64,000 nt of DNA from Methanocella arvoryzae MRE50 (GTDB lineage: Archaea; Halobacteriota; Methanocellia; Methanocellales; Methanocellaceae). Positions 16,945 through 26,683 of the stretch are shown here, one piece after another (the first letter of the stretch is position 1; every line of letters begins with the position of its first letter). Position numbers and translations under genes: made by a program. The DNA lies in contig NC_009464.1 of assembly GCF_000063445.1 (NCBI RefSeq), positions 620,001-684,000 of the forward strand, read 5' to 3'. Under the pieces are notes generated by a model. That model did not search any database. It was not told the DNA's origin and saw only the letters and a list, made by a program, of their open reading frames with translations.

Positions 16945-17373
16945 TTACTTGAACTCTTTTAAAGTCATCACCAGAGGCAGCCCCGCAAGAGCCAGCACCA
17001 GCACATTAACACCTGCGTTAAAGTAAGCCCCCGCGTAGGCTGACATGAAAGTGTCCACTACGAACCACAGTATTACTCCGGTGGCAATAGCATCCCTCGA
17101 CCATTTCTCCCTATTACCGAACGGGCCGTTAACGATGAAGGCCAGAGTCAGGCCCCAGCCGGCCATGGTGGCTCCCAGCATGCCGTAAGCCCAGAGGGTA
17201 AACCGCTGTGTGCTCTCGTCCGGCCCGGCCCCTGGCCAGAAAGTCCCGTTGACGAGGGTGTTGAAGACGATGAACAGGGGTGACCAGCTCAGCAGAGCGA
17301 TCACCAGGCCGAAGACGATGATGATGCCGCAGACGGCCAGCAGCCACTTCTGCCAGAACTCAAAGGATACCAT
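16945..17373 (-). CDS. four-helix membrane protein
   Basis: The 142 residues contain four predicted membrane helices, with conserved-looking loops such as WPGAGPDESTQRFTLWAYG and NREKWSRDAI. Similar short proteins are annotated as hypothetical in many genomes. No transport or catalytic motif is seen. It converges on the gene at 16357. Confidence 0.65.
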   Translation of the reverse strand: MVSFEFWQKWLLAVCGIIIVFGLVIALLSWSPLFIVFNTLVNGTFWPGAGPDESTQRFTLWAYGMLGATMAGWGLTLAFIVNGPFGNREKWSRDAIATGVILWFVVDTFMSAYAGAYFNAGVNVLVLALAGLPLVMTLKEFK

Positions 17374-17430
17374 AAGTACAATCCAGATACTGTTAGCCTC
17401 TCAGGTAATAAGCATAACTGCAGGAGTGGA

Positions 17431-17985
17431 TCACTTCAAGGATTTTATTATCCTGCAGGGATTGCCCGCGGCAACCACGTTGTCCGGAATATTCTTTGTA
17501 ACAACGCTCCCCGCCCCGATAGTCGTGTTGCTACCGATGGTGACGCCAGGCAGTATAATGACGCCGCCGCCAATCCAGACGTTATCGCCGATCGTCACGG
17601 GCGCCGCCAGCTCACGGCCCGACATTCGTAAGGCGGGGTCTGTCGGATGATAGGCAGTGTAGACCTGCACATACGGCGCCATCAGCACGTTATCGCCAAT
17701 TGTGACCCGGTTACAGTCAAGAATCACACAGCCGAAGTTCACGTAGAATTTGCGGCCGGCGAAGATGTTGTAGCCGTAGTCGCAGTAAAATGGCGGCTCG
17801 ATCTCATATTCAGGGCCTATGCTGCCGAAGAGGTCTTGCAGTATTTGAGAACGCTTCGCTGTGAGATCGGGCATTGTAGAGTTGTATTCGTGCAGAAGTT
17901 TGCGAGCCCGCAACCGATCGGCGACCAGATCCGGGTCAGAGGCAAGGTAGAGGTCGCCGGCGAGCATTTTCTGTTTCTCATTCAT
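17431..17985 (-). CDS. maltose/galactoside O-acetyltransferase family protein
   Basis: The 184 residues have the layout of maltose O-acetyltransferase: an N-terminal Mac domain ([20 protein letters not shown]) followed by left-handed beta-helix hexapeptide repeats. The segment [12 protein letters not shown] contains the catalytic His, and [20 protein letters not shown] and AGNPCRIIK follow as in the family. It would acetylate a sugar with acetyl-CoA. The actual acceptor in this organism is unknown. Confidence 0.9.
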   Translation of the reverse strand: MNEKQKMLAGDLYLASDPDLVADRLRARKLLHEYNSTMPDLTAKRSQILQDLFGSIGPEYEIEPPFYCDYGYNIFAGRKFYVNFGCVILDCNRVTIGDNVLMAPYVQVYTAYHPTDPALRMSGRELAAPVTIGDNVWIGGGVIILPGVTIGSNTTIGAGSVVTKNIPDNVVAAGNPCRIIKSLK

Positions 17986-18049
17986 TAGAACATCTAAGGA
18001 TGGCCGGCTTTATAAATGTTAGAAAGGTATTTTAGAAAATTGTTTAAAG

Positions 18050-18133
18050 CGCCGGGGAGGAGACTTGAACTCCTGAGAGATTTGCACCTCACAAGCTTTC
18101 CAGGCTTGCGCCTTACCACTAGACTACCCCGGC
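18050..18133 (-). tRNA. tRNA-Ser (GGA)
   Basis: The minus strand starts GCCGGGG and ends CCCCGGC with discriminator G. The anticodon stem CAAGC/GCTTG encloses CTGGAAA, anticodon GGA. A long variable arm (class II) and T-arm GAGTTCAAGTCTCC complete an 84-nt serine tRNA. It follows cbf5 on the same strand. Confidence 0.96.
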
Positions 18134-18219
18134 AAAAAGTTACCGTGTGCGCATGTTGCAGCCACGCCGCAAAATTGCAACACTACTACACAATTCTCAC
18201 ATATAACTTTTTTCTTTGG

Positions 18220-18236
18220 GAGGCCCTTCGGGCCTC
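18220..18236 (-). other. strong hairpin after cbf5
   Basis: GAGGCCC and GGGCCTC pair around a 3-base loop 22 bases after the cbf5 stop. On the transcribed strand it is followed by an A-rich, not T-rich, stretch, so it is not a classic terminator. It may mark a 3' end or processing site between cbf5 and tRNA-Ser. Confidence 0.45.
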
Positions 18237-18258
18237 AGAGAGTGAAGGATTATTTCCC

Positions 18259-19245
18259 TTATTTCTTCTTCCACGCTGACGGGTATATGCCCGGCTTCAT
18301 GACCACTGCGACGGTGTCAAGAGCCTGTCCTTCTTTTGCGCTCATGAGCTCGTCTGTCGTCATCTTAGCCCTGCCGATCGAGACAACTTCGCCCATGTGG
18401 GTGAATACGGCGACCATGTCGCCCTTGTTGATGCCTGTTTCAAGCTGGCTGATGCCCTGGGCGTGGAGCGATGCGCCCCTTGCAAGGGCGTCGACTGCGC
18501 TGTCCTTGACGATGATCTTCGGCAGGTGCCGCAGCGCGTACTCCATCGGGTAGATGCACTTGCGGAGGGGCTTCTCGTCGCCAGTCTCCTTGTAGATGGT
18601 ATAAGCATCCTTGAGCATGTGCAGCGTGATCAGGGAGTCGTCCTCGGCGAACGGGCCGCTCCGGGTCCTGCGCAACTCATACATGTGGGCGCCGCAGCCG
18701 ATTGCCTCGCCTATATCGTGGCAGAGCTTTCTAATGTAGGTGCCGGCCTCACAGCCAACTATGAAGAGCACGTCCCGGCCGTCCTGCTCCAGGAACTCGA
18801 TATAGTAGATGCTCCGCTTGCGGACCTGTCTCTTGACCGCGCTGACGAGGGGCGGGCGCTGATAAATTACGCCGACGAACTCGTCCATGACCGCCCGGAG
18901 CTTTTTCTCCGGCACGTCATCGTGGAGGCGCATGACGCAGGCATATTCCTTGCCTGATAAGAGTAAGGTCTGTACCAGCCGGGTGGCATCACCGAGCATG
19001 GTCGGGAGCACGCCGGTTACGTGAGGATCAAGAGTGCCGCTGTGGCCAGCCCGCCTGATCTCCAGGATATTCTTGACCCAGGAGACCACTTCGTGGCTGG
19101 TGGGGCCGGAGGGCTTGTCGAGGTTGATGACGCCCTGGTCCAGCAGCTCTTTGATGGTGCGGGTCTGCGGGTCCTTGCCGTAGCCCTGTGCTTTGTCTTT
19201 CGACTTGATCAGCCGTTCCCGCTTCGTCTCGCCCGGTAGCTTCAT
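18259..19245 (-). CDS. cbf5: H/ACA RNP pseudouridine synthase Cbf5
   Basis: This is the catalytic subunit of the archaeal H/ACA RNP; it also makes tRNA pseudouridine 55. The 328 residues contain the TruB signature GHSGTLDPHVTGVLP with the catalytic Asp, and a C-terminal PUA domain (about residue 250 to the end). The start LLDQGVINLDKPSGPTSHEV is typical. Its ATG overlaps the cmk stop (ATGA), so it is the last protein gene of the secY-adk-cmk-cbf5 row. Confidence 0.97.
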   Translation of the reverse strand: MKLPGETKRERLIKSKDKAQGYGKDPQTRTIKELLDQGVINLDKPSGPTSHEVVSWVKNILEIRRAGHSGTLDPHVTGVLPTMLGDATRLVQTLLLSGKEYACVMRLHDDVPEKKLRAVMDEFVGVIYQRPPLVSAVKRQVRKRSIYYIEFLEQDGRDVLFIVGCEAGTYIRKLCHDIGEAIGCGAHMYELRRTRSGPFAEDDSLITLHMLKDAYTIYKETGDEKPLRKCIYPMEYALRHLPKIIVKDSAVDALARGASLHAQGISQLETGINKGDMVAVFTHMGEVVSIGRAKMTTDELMSAKEGQALDTVAVVMKPGIYPSAWKKK

Positions 19246-19769
19246 GCTTTCTTCAACTCATCTATGGCTTTGAAAATGATCGAGGACACACCTTTGGCAT
19301 CCCACTTTGACGTGTCTATGACCAGATCATAGCACGATAAGTCTGTTAGATCGATATCGTAATATTTCTTATACCTGGAAAGCTCGCAGATCTCACGGGC
19401 GTGGGTCTCGTCGTATGCCCGGTGGACTGGTATGTTTTCCCGGTTGGAGATGCGCTCCGCACGGATGCGCAACGGGGTTTTAAGCCAGATACGCATGTCG
19501 GCTTCGATGGTCCTGCCGGCCAGGCGGCCTTCTACCAGCACGTTGGGAAACTGCCTGGACAGTTCCTTCTGCCTCTGGTCGATGGCCAGATCGATGGACG
19601 GATCGTTTTCTGCGAGGCGGCCGAACTCTTCGAGGGTCATGCCCCGTTCGGCTGCCAGCTTGCGAAACTGCTCGCCCGCGGAGATGACGACGAAGCCGTA
19701 TTTTTCCGCAAGCTCTTTTGCCACCGAGGTCTTGCCCGATCCCGGCTGGCCGCTGAGTGTGATAATCAT
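19242..19769 (-). CDS. cmk: cytidylate kinase
   Basis: The 175 residues match archaeal CMP kinase, which phosphorylates CMP and dCMP. The P-loop SGQPGSGKTSVAKELAEKYG is at the N-terminus, and the basic segment RISNRENIPVHRAYDETHAR forms the lid region. Overlaps of four bases with both neighbours show tight co-translation. Confidence 0.95.
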   Translation of the reverse strand: MIITLSGQPGSGKTSVAKELAEKYGFVVISAGEQFRKLAAERGMTLEEFGRLAENDPSIDLAIDQRQKELSRQFPNVLVEGRLAGRTIEADMRIWLKTPLRIRAERISNRENIPVHRAYDETHAREICELSRYKKYYDIDLTDLSCYDLVIDTSKWDAKGVSSIIFKAIDELKKA

Positions 19770-20428
19770 ACCCCTACACCTACGTTAATCGCTTTTCTGA
19801 TAACCTGGCTGATGGCCAGTGAACAGATGAAAGACCAGACGATCCAGTACTGGAAGACAAACCAGGCGCTGTCGAGCAGCTTCTGCTCTCCCCAGAAGGG
19901 GAAGACCATAGTCATGTCAGGGTTGTTAGTCAGGAACCAGTACATCCAGAAGAACAGCGGCACCGAGATGATCATTAAGAATCCCATCGGCTTCAGCTGC
20001 TGCTTCGAAAGCTGAGACTGGTCTTCCATCATCGAAAGCTGCTCTTCCTGCAGCTTTTTGAGCTTGTGTTTGTTACCGGACAGCTGTGCTTCCCGGTACT
20101 CCTTCTGGAAAGCCCGGCTGCGGATGGTCATCCGCTGCATGAGCTCCCAGTCTATGGTATATTTCTGGATGAAAGTGGAGATCAGAGTCACGATGGCGGC
20201 GATAGTCAGCACCACCATGTAAAAGGGCATCATACTGGCGATCGGGCCTGCGACAACATTTACCGCGCCCGCTACTACGGGCCGGAACTCGTTGGCGAAG
20301 AAGATCGAGCCCAGCATGATGGCAAAGCCGATGACCAGTAAGATTGTCTGAAGCGTATCCAGGAAACTTTTATTTTTCTTCTTGATCGTAGCGCTATCCG
20401 CTTTACTGGCTCCCTCCACGAAAATCAC
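19766..20428 (-). CDS. EMC3/TMCO1-like (DUF106) membrane protein, copy 1
   Basis: The 220-residue product belongs to the archaeal DUF106 family, relatives of YidC/Oxa1, Get1 and EMC3 that help insert membrane proteins. It has three predicted membrane helices and a long charged cytosolic coiled coil (about residues 105-145, QKEYREAQLSGNKHKLKKLQ). The GTG at 20428 lies directly beside a TATA-like sequence (20430-20439), so the true start may be a little further in. A close paralogue lies next to it. Confidence 0.88.
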   Translation of the reverse strand: MIFVEGASKADSATIKKKNKSFLDTLQTILLVIGFAIMLGSIFFANEFRPVVAGAVNVVAGPIASMMPFYMVVLTIAAIVTLISTFIQKYTIDWELMQRMTIRSRAFQKEYREAQLSGNKHKLKKLQEEQLSMMEDQSQLSKQQLKPMGFLMIISVPLFFWMYWFLTNNPDMTMVFPFWGEQKLLDSAWFVFQYWIVWSFICSLAISQVIRKAINVGVGV

Positions 20429-20478
20429 CTTTATATAGAGAGCAGCCTGGCCTGTGGCCTGACTGCCAATAATGGATA

Positions 20479-21102
20479 CTATGAAGAGATGCCTACGTTA
20501 AAAGCCTTTCGTATGACCTGGCTGATGGCCATCGAGCAGATGAACGACCAGACGATCCAGTACTGGAAGACGAAGAACGCTCCGTCCATCATCTTTTTCT
20601 CGCCCCAGAAGGGGAACACCATAGTAAGATCGGGATGGTTGCCCAGGTACCAGAAAGCCCAGAAGAATAAGGGCACCGAAATGATCATGAGGAAGCCCAT
20701 CGGCTTCAGCTGCTGTTTGGACATAGCCGTCTGGTCCTCCAGCATGGCCATCTGTTCCTGCTGCAGTTTTTCCAGCCTCTTCTTGTCACCGGCCAGCTGT
20801 GCTTCCCGGTACTCCTTCTGCAGCGCCCGGCTTTTTTCCTGCACCCGGCGCATAAGTTCCCAGTCCACTGTGTATTTCTGGATGAAGTTTGCGAAGAAGG
20901 TGACGATAGCCGCTATGACAAGAACTACGATATAGAAAGGCATTGTCGCCGTGATCGGCGAGATGATGACGTCTACTGTTCCCGCCACGATAGGGCGGAA
21001 CTCGTTAGCGAAGAATGTCGAGCCCAGCAGGATAGCAAAGCCGATACCCAGTATAATCATCTGGATGGTATCCATTAAACTTCTTTTCTTTTTCTCAGCC
21101 AT
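20479..21102 (-). CDS. EMC3/TMCO1-like (DUF106) membrane protein, copy 2
   Basis: The 207 residues share long near-identical stretches with copy 1: FANEFRPIVAG, the KEYREAQLAGDKKRLEKLQQ coiled coil, KQQLKPMGFLMIISVPLFFW and VFQYWIVWSFICSMAISQVI. It begins cleanly with ATG (MAEKKKRSLMDTIQ). It is presumably a YidC-like insertase or partner of SecY. One DUF106 gene at this spot is normal for archaea; two in tandem is not. The 131-base gap to adk contains an A/T-rich segment that may hold a promoter. Confidence 0.9.
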   Translation of the reverse strand: MAEKKKRSLMDTIQMIILGIGFAILLGSTFFANEFRPIVAGTVDVIISPITATMPFYIVVLVIAAIVTFFANFIQKYTVDWELMRRVQEKSRALQKEYREAQLAGDKKRLEKLQQEQMAMLEDQTAMSKQQLKPMGFLMIISVPLFFWAFWYLGNHPDLTMVFPFWGEKKMMDGAFFVFQYWIVWSFICSMAISQVIRKAFNVGISS

Positions 21103-21233
21103 GTAATAAAACTCCTAAAATGTGAAATATCCGGGTGTCGGTTGTCAATATTAGAAAGTAACTTAGGATAAAAAGACTTTCGGATGTTTATGAGAACGGT
21201 TTCCTGATAACATAAATAAAAGAAAAAGGAGTC

Positions 21234-21884
21234 TCAGGCCAGCTTTCTGATTGCCGCCTTTACGTCGGCAGTGACCTCGTCGATCTCCTTTTCCCCGTCG
21301 ATATCGATCAGGAGATTTTTCTTCTTGTAGTACTCCAGCACAGGCTGAGTCTGCCTGACGTAGACGTCGAGCCGGTTCTTGATGGCGACTTCCTTGTCAT
21401 CGTCACGCTGGTACAGCTCTCCGCCGCACGAGTCGCAAAGGTCCTTCGCCTTAGGAGGATTAAAGACAAGATGGTAGGATGCCCCGCAGGATCTGCAGAT
21501 CCGCCGGCCAGACAGCCGGCGAATAAGCTCGCCGGAGCCAACGTCTATGTTGATGACTCCATCGAGTTTCTTGTTGATGTCATCCAGAATCTCGTCCAGT
21601 GCCTCGGCCTGAGGGATCGTCCTCGGGAAGCCGTCGAGCAGGAAACCCTTCCGGCAGTCAGGCTGAGAAAGCCTGTCCTTGATCAGGTCGATGAGTAAAT
21701 TGTCCGGGACCAGTTCGCCCTTGTCCATGTAGGACTTGGCTTTGAGGCCCAGTGCGGTGCCTTTTTTCACGTTTTCCCTCAGGATGTCTCCGGTGGAGAT
21801 GTGAGGGACGTTAAGCTCTTCAGACAAAAATTTGGCCTGGGTGCCTTTACCGGCACCCGGTGGGCCAAACAGGACAAACTGCAT
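21234..21884 (-). CDS. adk: adenylate kinase
   Basis: The 216 residues match the long bacterial-type adenylate kinase (AMP + ATP to 2 ADP). The P-loop GPPGAGKGTQAKFL is at the start, GFPRTIPQAEAL is in the NMP-binding part, and the lid carries four cysteines (CRSCG...CDSCG), predicting a structural zinc. The stop of secY is six bases upstream, typical of this operon. Confidence 0.97.
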   Translation of the reverse strand: MQFVLFGPPGAGKGTQAKFLSEELNVPHISTGDILRENVKKGTALGLKAKSYMDKGELVPDNLLIDLIKDRLSQPDCRKGFLLDGFPRTIPQAEALDEILDDINKKLDGVINIDVGSGELIRRLSGRRICRSCGASYHLVFNPPKAKDLCDSCGGELYQRDDDKEVAIKNRLDVYVRQTQPVLEYYKKKNLLIDIDGEKEIDEVTADVKAAIRKLA

Positions 21885-21890
21885 TGTACT

Positions 21891-23417
21891 CTACTCCTCT
21901 CCGAGGAATTTCCGCATGAGCGGGTGCATCTCCATAAGCTGTTCGCTCGCCAGCTTCTCGTATAGCTGGTAGGTGATGCTGACTGCGAGCAGCATACCGG
22001 TACCGCTGACTGCGCCAAGGATACCGAACAGGCTCGACAGGAGGGTGAGGAAGCCGACGAACGCGCCGCCGATAACCGTCACCTTGGGAATGTACCTCGA
22101 TACTACTTTCTCGATGACCTGCTCGTTTCTCCTGAAGCCGGGGATCTGCATGCCGCTCTTCTGGATTTGCCTGGCGACTCTGGAAGCGCCCATGCCAGTC
22201 GTTTCCACCCAGAAGATGGCGAACAGGATACCGCCTGCGATCAGGATGAACGCATCCGTGAAGACGTGCAGAGCGATCTGCCAGAGCTGGATACCCGGAT
22301 AGTTGAGCGCCGCCAGCTGGGGTACCCAGTCAGACAGGCCGTTGATCGGGTTGATGTAGAACATCAGACCATCAACCGGCTGGTTGTACTGGTTGAACGT
22401 GCCCAGGAAGGTGATCCCGTTGCGGTACAGCAGCAAGCCCACCATTTCAAGGGTGGCCTGCAGCGACCTCACCAGGATCATCGGCAGGACCGATGCGTAG
22501 ATGAGTTTTACGGGGAACTTGCCCCTTGCGCCTCTGACTGCGGCGTGAGCCAGCGGGATCTCGATCCTCGTGGACTCGACGTACACGATCAGCAGGAAGA
22601 TGATGATTGTGGCCAGCAAAGCCAGTATTTCGCCCTGGTAGAGCAGGACGATCAGGTTTTCGCCGGTCAGGAGCTGAGATAACCCTATGTTGTTGAGCAG
22701 CCACTCCCAGCGGAAGATGATACCTATCGGAAGGTTCTCCCTCGCGCCGAGGCCGGCTATGTCGACATTCAGGCCCATCGCCTGGCCAGGGTAAGGCGGA
22801 TTCCAGTTGAAGATGCCGCCGACCAGAGCCTGGGCAATACCTGCGACGATGAATAAGCTGACACCGCTCCCGATACCCCACTTGGACACGATTTCGTCCA
22901 TGTAAAGTATCAGTACGCCACCTAAGGCTACCTGCGCGAATATCAGAAGCTGGATGATACCAGTGCTGACGCCCAGAGTGGCGGCAATGGCAGGATCAGG
23001 TAGCAGGAAACCTCCGTAGATCTGCGGAAGCGCCTCCACTACGATCATCACGAAAACCATCAGCTTTTGCAGCCCCTGGAAGATGGCCTGGTCCTTCGGG
23101 TCCGTGGTATCAAGTGGAATGAGTTCAGCGCCTACGAGCAACTGTAGGACGATGGACGCCATGACTATGGGGCCGATACCCAGCAGGATGATCGAGCCCT
23201 GCGCTCCGGCGAAATACGCACGGTAGGCACCCAGAAGGTCCTGGGACGCCGCGCTGAGGCCGAACACCGAAATGTTGGACAGTACGAAGTATAGTACTAG
23301 AATTCCCAGCGTCCACATCAGCTTCTTCTGGAAGTGAACATGCTTTTCCGGCCGTTTGACGGCCGGAAGCTTGCTGAGAAACGGTGCGATTCGATCTTTT
23401 AATCCCGTCTCTGCCAT
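21891..23417 (-). CDS. secY: preprotein translocase subunit SecY
   Basis: The 508-residue channel subunit of the Sec61/SecY translocon has the expected ten membrane helices. It begins MAETGLKDRIAPFLSKLP, and the SecY motif VIVEALPQIYGG... and late loops such as WVETTGMGASRVARQIQKSG are recognisable. Length is normal for archaea. It follows rpl15 and precedes adk. The SRP RNA at the start of the window feeds substrates to this channel. Confidence 0.97.
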   Translation of the reverse strand: MAETGLKDRIAPFLSKLPAVKRPEKHVHFQKKLMWTLGILVLYFVLSNISVFGLSAASQDLLGAYRAYFAGAQGSIILLGIGPIVMASIVLQLLVGAELIPLDTTDPKDQAIFQGLQKLMVFVMIVVEALPQIYGGFLLPDPAIAATLGVSTGIIQLLIFAQVALGGVLILYMDEIVSKWGIGSGVSLFIVAGIAQALVGGIFNWNPPYPGQAMGLNVDIAGLGARENLPIGIIFRWEWLLNNIGLSQLLTGENLIVLLYQGEILALLATIIIFLLIVYVESTRIEIPLAHAAVRGARGKFPVKLIYASVLPMILVRSLQATLEMVGLLLYRNGITFLGTFNQYNQPVDGLMFYINPINGLSDWVPQLAALNYPGIQLWQIALHVFTDAFILIAGGILFAIFWVETTGMGASRVARQIQKSGMQIPGFRRNEQVIEKVVSRYIPKVTVIGGAFVGFLTLLSSLFGILGAVSGTGMLLAVSITYQLYEKLASEQLMEMHPLMRKFLGEE

Positions 23418-23435
23418 TGTGACACCTTATTCGAT

Positions 23436-23876
23436 TTACGCTGTCTCTGTCTCGGTTATGATCTGTCCGCCTAGCTCTTCAATTTTTGCCTTAGCCGTTG
23501 CGGACGCGGTGCCAACCGTGATGACGTACTTGCGGGTGACCCGGCCGTTGCCCAGCAGCTTGTCGATGCCGAGCTCGTCCAGGTTGATCGCCAGGCCGCC
23601 GTCTTTCTCCTCGGCGATCTTACTCTCGGCGAGGTAGAGAGCCAGCTCGTCCAGTTCACCGACGTTGATGAAGGAGACGGGCTTCTGAGTTACGGGGGGC
23701 CTGGTGAAGCCGTGCTTGCCGAACATCCAGCCTTCCTTCATTGCGCGGAAGGTGTGGTGCTTGCATGCGCCTGCGTGGCCACGGCCACCGCGGCTTCCGC
23801 CGCCGCGGCGGTTCTTGTGCGTGCCGCCGCCGCAGGTCCTGGAACCCCTGTAAGACTTATTCTTTTGCTTGGACAT
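23436..23876 (-). CDS. rpl15: ribosomal protein uL15
   Basis: The 146-residue large-subunit protein starts [20 protein letters not shown] and has the Gly/Arg/His-rich N-terminus and the [20 protein letters not shown] core typical of archaeal L15. ATG at 23876 is preferred to the ATG three codons earlier because it matches the family start. Part of the spc-like operon. Confidence 0.95.
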   Translation of the reverse strand: MSKQKNKSYRGSRTCGGGTHKNRRGGGSRGGRGHAGACKHHTFRAMKEGWMFGKHGFTRPPVTQKPVSFINVGELDELALYLAESKIAEEKDGGLAINLDELGIDKLLGNGRVTRKYVITVGTASATAKAKIEELGGQIITETETA

Positions 23877-23881
23877 TGTGA

Positions 23882-24343
23882 TCACCTCATCTGCTCGACG
23901 AGAGATGCGATCTCTTCGCCGTAGTTACCCAGCGCGCCGCCCTGCTGGTAGGTGCGCTTCAGTCCCTTGTGTCCCTTGCGTGGCGGGTGCATCCTGAAGA
24001 CCGGCTTGAGGCCGGGCATGTCGCCCAGCTTTGCCTTGCCTTCTGCAACCGCTGCCGCGAACTCCTTGATGCTCTTGTAAGAGGAGTTCTTCGCTACGTA
24101 CTCGTTGGTCAGCCTGTCGCCGCCTTCGAGCCTGCCCCGGTGTTCCATGATCATGGCAAGGGTGTCGGCGTTGATGACGCCGAAAGCCACGTAGTCCTTC
24201 ACTACCTGGATCATGCCCTTGTACGTCGGGTTTTCCTCGACGACCACACAGTGGTTGATCTGGTTCAGGCGGAGCATCCTGAGAGTGTCCTTGATCTCGG
24301 GCCTGGTGTTGACGGAGCCCTTGAGACGGATGATTGCGTACAT
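23882..24343 (-). CDS. rpl30: ribosomal protein uL30
   Basis: The 153-residue archaeal/eukaryotic-length L30 starts [20 protein letters not shown]. Its ATG shares a base with the rps5 stop (TAATG). The core [20 protein letters not shown] and the archaeal C-terminal part with [15 protein letters not shown] are complete. A longer frame upstream is rps5 sequence. Confidence 0.96.
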   Translation of the reverse strand: MYAIIRLKGSVNTRPEIKDTLRMLRLNQINHCVVVEENPTYKGMIQVVKDYVAFGVINADTLAMIMEHRGRLEGGDRLTNEYVAKNSSYKSIKEFAAAVAEGKAKLGDMPGLKPVFRMHPPRKGHKGLKRTYQQGGALGNYGEEIASLVEQMR

Positions 24344-24981
24344 TACTGGGCCTCCTCCTTCTGCCTGGTCCTTACAGTCGTCGTGCTCTCCAGCGCTTTG
24401 TAGGTTGCGAGCGCGAAGTTGATCGTCGTCCTGGTCTCTCCCTCGGTCCTGCTCCAGACGTCCTTGTATCCGGCCATCTCGAGCACTTTCTTGGCGGGGC
24501 CGCCGGCTGCGAGGCCGAGGCCTCTCGGCGCCGGCATCAGAACAACCTTCAGCGAGCCTGCTCTGCCCTCTACCTGGGAGGGTACGGTGTGGGTGAGGCC
24601 GCAGCCGCATTCCCATGAGCCGCAGCCACGTGCGACCTTTATGATGTTCAGCTTGGCGTTCTCGATAGCCTTGCGGATCGCCGGGCCTACCTGGACACCC
24701 TTGCCCTGGGCAAGGCCGACGTAGCCGTTACCGTTGCCTACGACTACGGTGGTTCTGAACTTCACACGCCTGCCGGAGTCGGTCATTCTCTGTACCATGC
24801 TGATGTCGAGAACCTCGTCCACTAAGTCGGGGAGGAGAGCGTCGACGATCTGGTATTCCTTGATGGGGAGCCCGGTCTCAAAGGCCTCTTCCATGGTCGT
24901 GATCTTGCCTTCGGCGACCATTTTGCCGAGTCTGGTCTTGGGGATCCAGGCTGCCTGTTCTCTCTGATATGGTGCTGCCAT
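24343..24981 (-). CDS. rps5: ribosomal protein uS5
   Basis: The 212-residue small-subunit protein contains the double-stranded RNA-binding-like S5 motif ([20 protein letters not shown]) and the archaeal segment [10 protein letters not shown]. It takes part in decoding accuracy. Start [20 protein letters not shown] with ATG one base after the rpl18 stop. Confidence 0.97.
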
Positions 24982-24982
24982 G

Positions 24983-25549
24983 TTACTTCGCTCCGTACTG
25001 GCTGGTGATCTTACCCTTCACTTCGTCGAAGTGAGCCGGCAGGTCTGCAGCCTTGAGGCCATTCTTCTCGTACTGCGTGTACTTGCTGGCAGTGTTGCCT
25101 GCAATGTGTTCTCCCCTGATCCGGTCGTCGGACGGGAAGACGTCTTCGCTGCACGGTACTTCGAGGCCGGAGTCGACTGCGCCCTTGAGGGCTGCGTAGA
25201 CTCTCGAGCCTGCACGGTTCTCCCTGAGCCCCATGTCCAGGATGGCCTCTTCTACTCCGGCTTCCTGCGCCTTGTACCCGATCAGAAGACCGGTCAGGTA
25301 GGCGGCGCTGGTGTTCTTGCCAGAGCCCTTGTAGCCGAAGGTCTTTGCCAGCTCGGCTGAGGTGGCCGCTGCGAGGACTTTGTCGCCCTCGGGCCTGGTG
25401 ACCAGGATCTGTGCGATGACCTGGCTGGAGGTCCTGCGCACTACGAGCCTGGGCTTGCGGGATACGATGAGCTTGAGCCTCTGGTGGTAATCAGTCTTAC
25501 CTTCCCTGCGGCGTCTGAAGGCTACCTTGTATCTTGGTCCGGTTGCCAT
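24983..25549 (-). CDS. rpl18: ribosomal protein uL18
   Basis: The 188 residues begin [20 protein letters not shown], as in archaeal L18, the 5S rRNA-binding protein of the central protuberance. The core [20 protein letters not shown] is intact. Gap of three bases from rpl19e. Confidence 0.97.
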
Positions 25550-25552
25550 GTT

Positions 25553-26011
25553 TTACACCTCTTTCTTCTGCGCTGCCGCGTATGCTATGTACGACTTCAG
25601 GTGCGCTACGTTCCTGAATTCGCCACCCTTCGCCTTGCGGTAGAGGGTCCTGTAAGTGTGCGGCGTTAATTCCTTGCTTTCACGGAGGCTCTTGAGCAGC
25701 TTTCTCTGTGCCCTGATCCTCTTCATCCACTGCTCCTTCTTCGGAGTCCTGGCACCCTTTGCGCCTCTCCTGCTGCCATGGCCTTTACCGTGGCCCTTGG
25801 CCCTCTTGAGGTCGCGTGCACGGGCGCGGCCGCGGCTGATGCCGACGACGGCCCTGCGCTTGATGGTCCCGGCCTCGATTAAGCCGCGGATGTCTTCACG
25901 GGTGATAGCGGTAGCGATGTCCTCGAGCTTGGTCGGGTCCATCCAAACGCGGGTCTGGCCGACGTTAAGGATAGCTGCGGCCAGCCTCTTCTGGTTTGCT
26001 AAGTCTACCAT
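25553..26011 (-). CDS. rpl19e: ribosomal protein eL19
   Basis: The 152 residues start [20 protein letters not shown] and contain [20 protein letters not shown], the archaeal/eukaryotic L19e signature. Bacteria lack this protein. The ATG abuts the rpl32e stop. Confidence 0.97.
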   Translation of the reverse strand: MVDLANQKRLAAAILNVGQTRVWMDPTKLEDIATAITREDIRGLIEAGTIKRRAVVGISRGRARARDLKRAKGHGKGHGSRRGAKGARTPKKEQWMKRIRAQRKLLKSLRESKELTPHTYRTLYRKAKGGEFRNVAHLKSYIAYAAAQKKEV

Positions 26012-26677
26012 TTACTGCGCCCCCTCGAATGTGTTGAGCGGATTGAGAACCTTGATGTTCTGCTCTTTTGCGATCTTTTCGATCTCGAGCTGCTTCTTCC
26101 TGCCTACAGTGCCGCCGATGCGGATAGCCTGTGTCTTGGCGATGCCCTTGACATCCTCCGGCCTGTGGACCAGGACTTCCTGGTAGCCGGACGGGTGGAA
26201 TCCGTTGACTTCTGCCGGGGAACCGTAGCCGATCTTGACCTTGGCGCCCTTGGCCTTCTTGCCCCGCCTGAACTGGGAGTGGTGGCCTCTGGGCCTTCTC
26301 CAGCTGGCGCTCAGCTTGATCTTCTTGTGAGAGTCGATCCTGTTGAAGGACGGGAGCGAAGCCTTGTTGGACTTCCGGGCTGCCAGCAGCCTCTTCGTCT
26401 CGGGGTCGAGCTCTAAGGTAGAGGGCTCGACGGGCCTTGCGACCGGCCTTGGCTTTACCGAAGGCGCGGCAGCCTTAACGGCCTCCTTGCGGGTGCCCTT
26501 AAGCTTTTTGGACTCAGCAGTCTTCTCTGCGGCCTTGGTCTCTGCCTTGGCTTCGACAGCCTGAGTCTGCTCGACTGCCTCTTCCTTCGTAGCCTTCTTG
26601 GAGGCCTTCTGAGTAGTTGCGTCGGCAGCCTTTTTCTCGGCCGTCTTCTTTACTGCTTTCTTCTTATCGTCTGCCAT
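26012..26677 (-). CDS. rpl32e: ribosomal protein eL32 with long N-terminal extension
   Basis: The L32e core begins near residue 88 and contains SFNRIDSHKKIKLSASWRRP and RGHHSQFRRG. Ahead of it is a Lys/Ala/Glu/Thr-rich region (MADDKKKAVKKTAEKKAADA onward) that roughly adds 85 residues to the usual length. Similar low-complexity additions are seen on S13, S3 and S4 in this window. Confidence 0.96.
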   Translation of the reverse strand: MADDKKKAVKKTAEKKAADATTQKASKKATKEEAVEQTQAVEAKAETKAAEKTAESKKLKGTRKEAVKAAAPSVKPRPVARPVEPSTLELDPETKRLLAARKSNKASLPSFNRIDSHKKIKLSASWRRPRGHHSQFRRGKKAKGAKVKIGYGSPAEVNGFHPSGYQEVLVHRPEDVKGIAKTQAIRIGGTVGRKKQLEIEKIAKEQNIKVLNPLNTFEGAQ

Positions 26678-26683
26678 TTATGA

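Noticed and set aside
18220-18236. Intrinsic terminator after cbf5
   Set aside because: The hairpin is strong but followed by A-rich, not T-rich, sequence on the transcribed strand; listed only as a hairpin.
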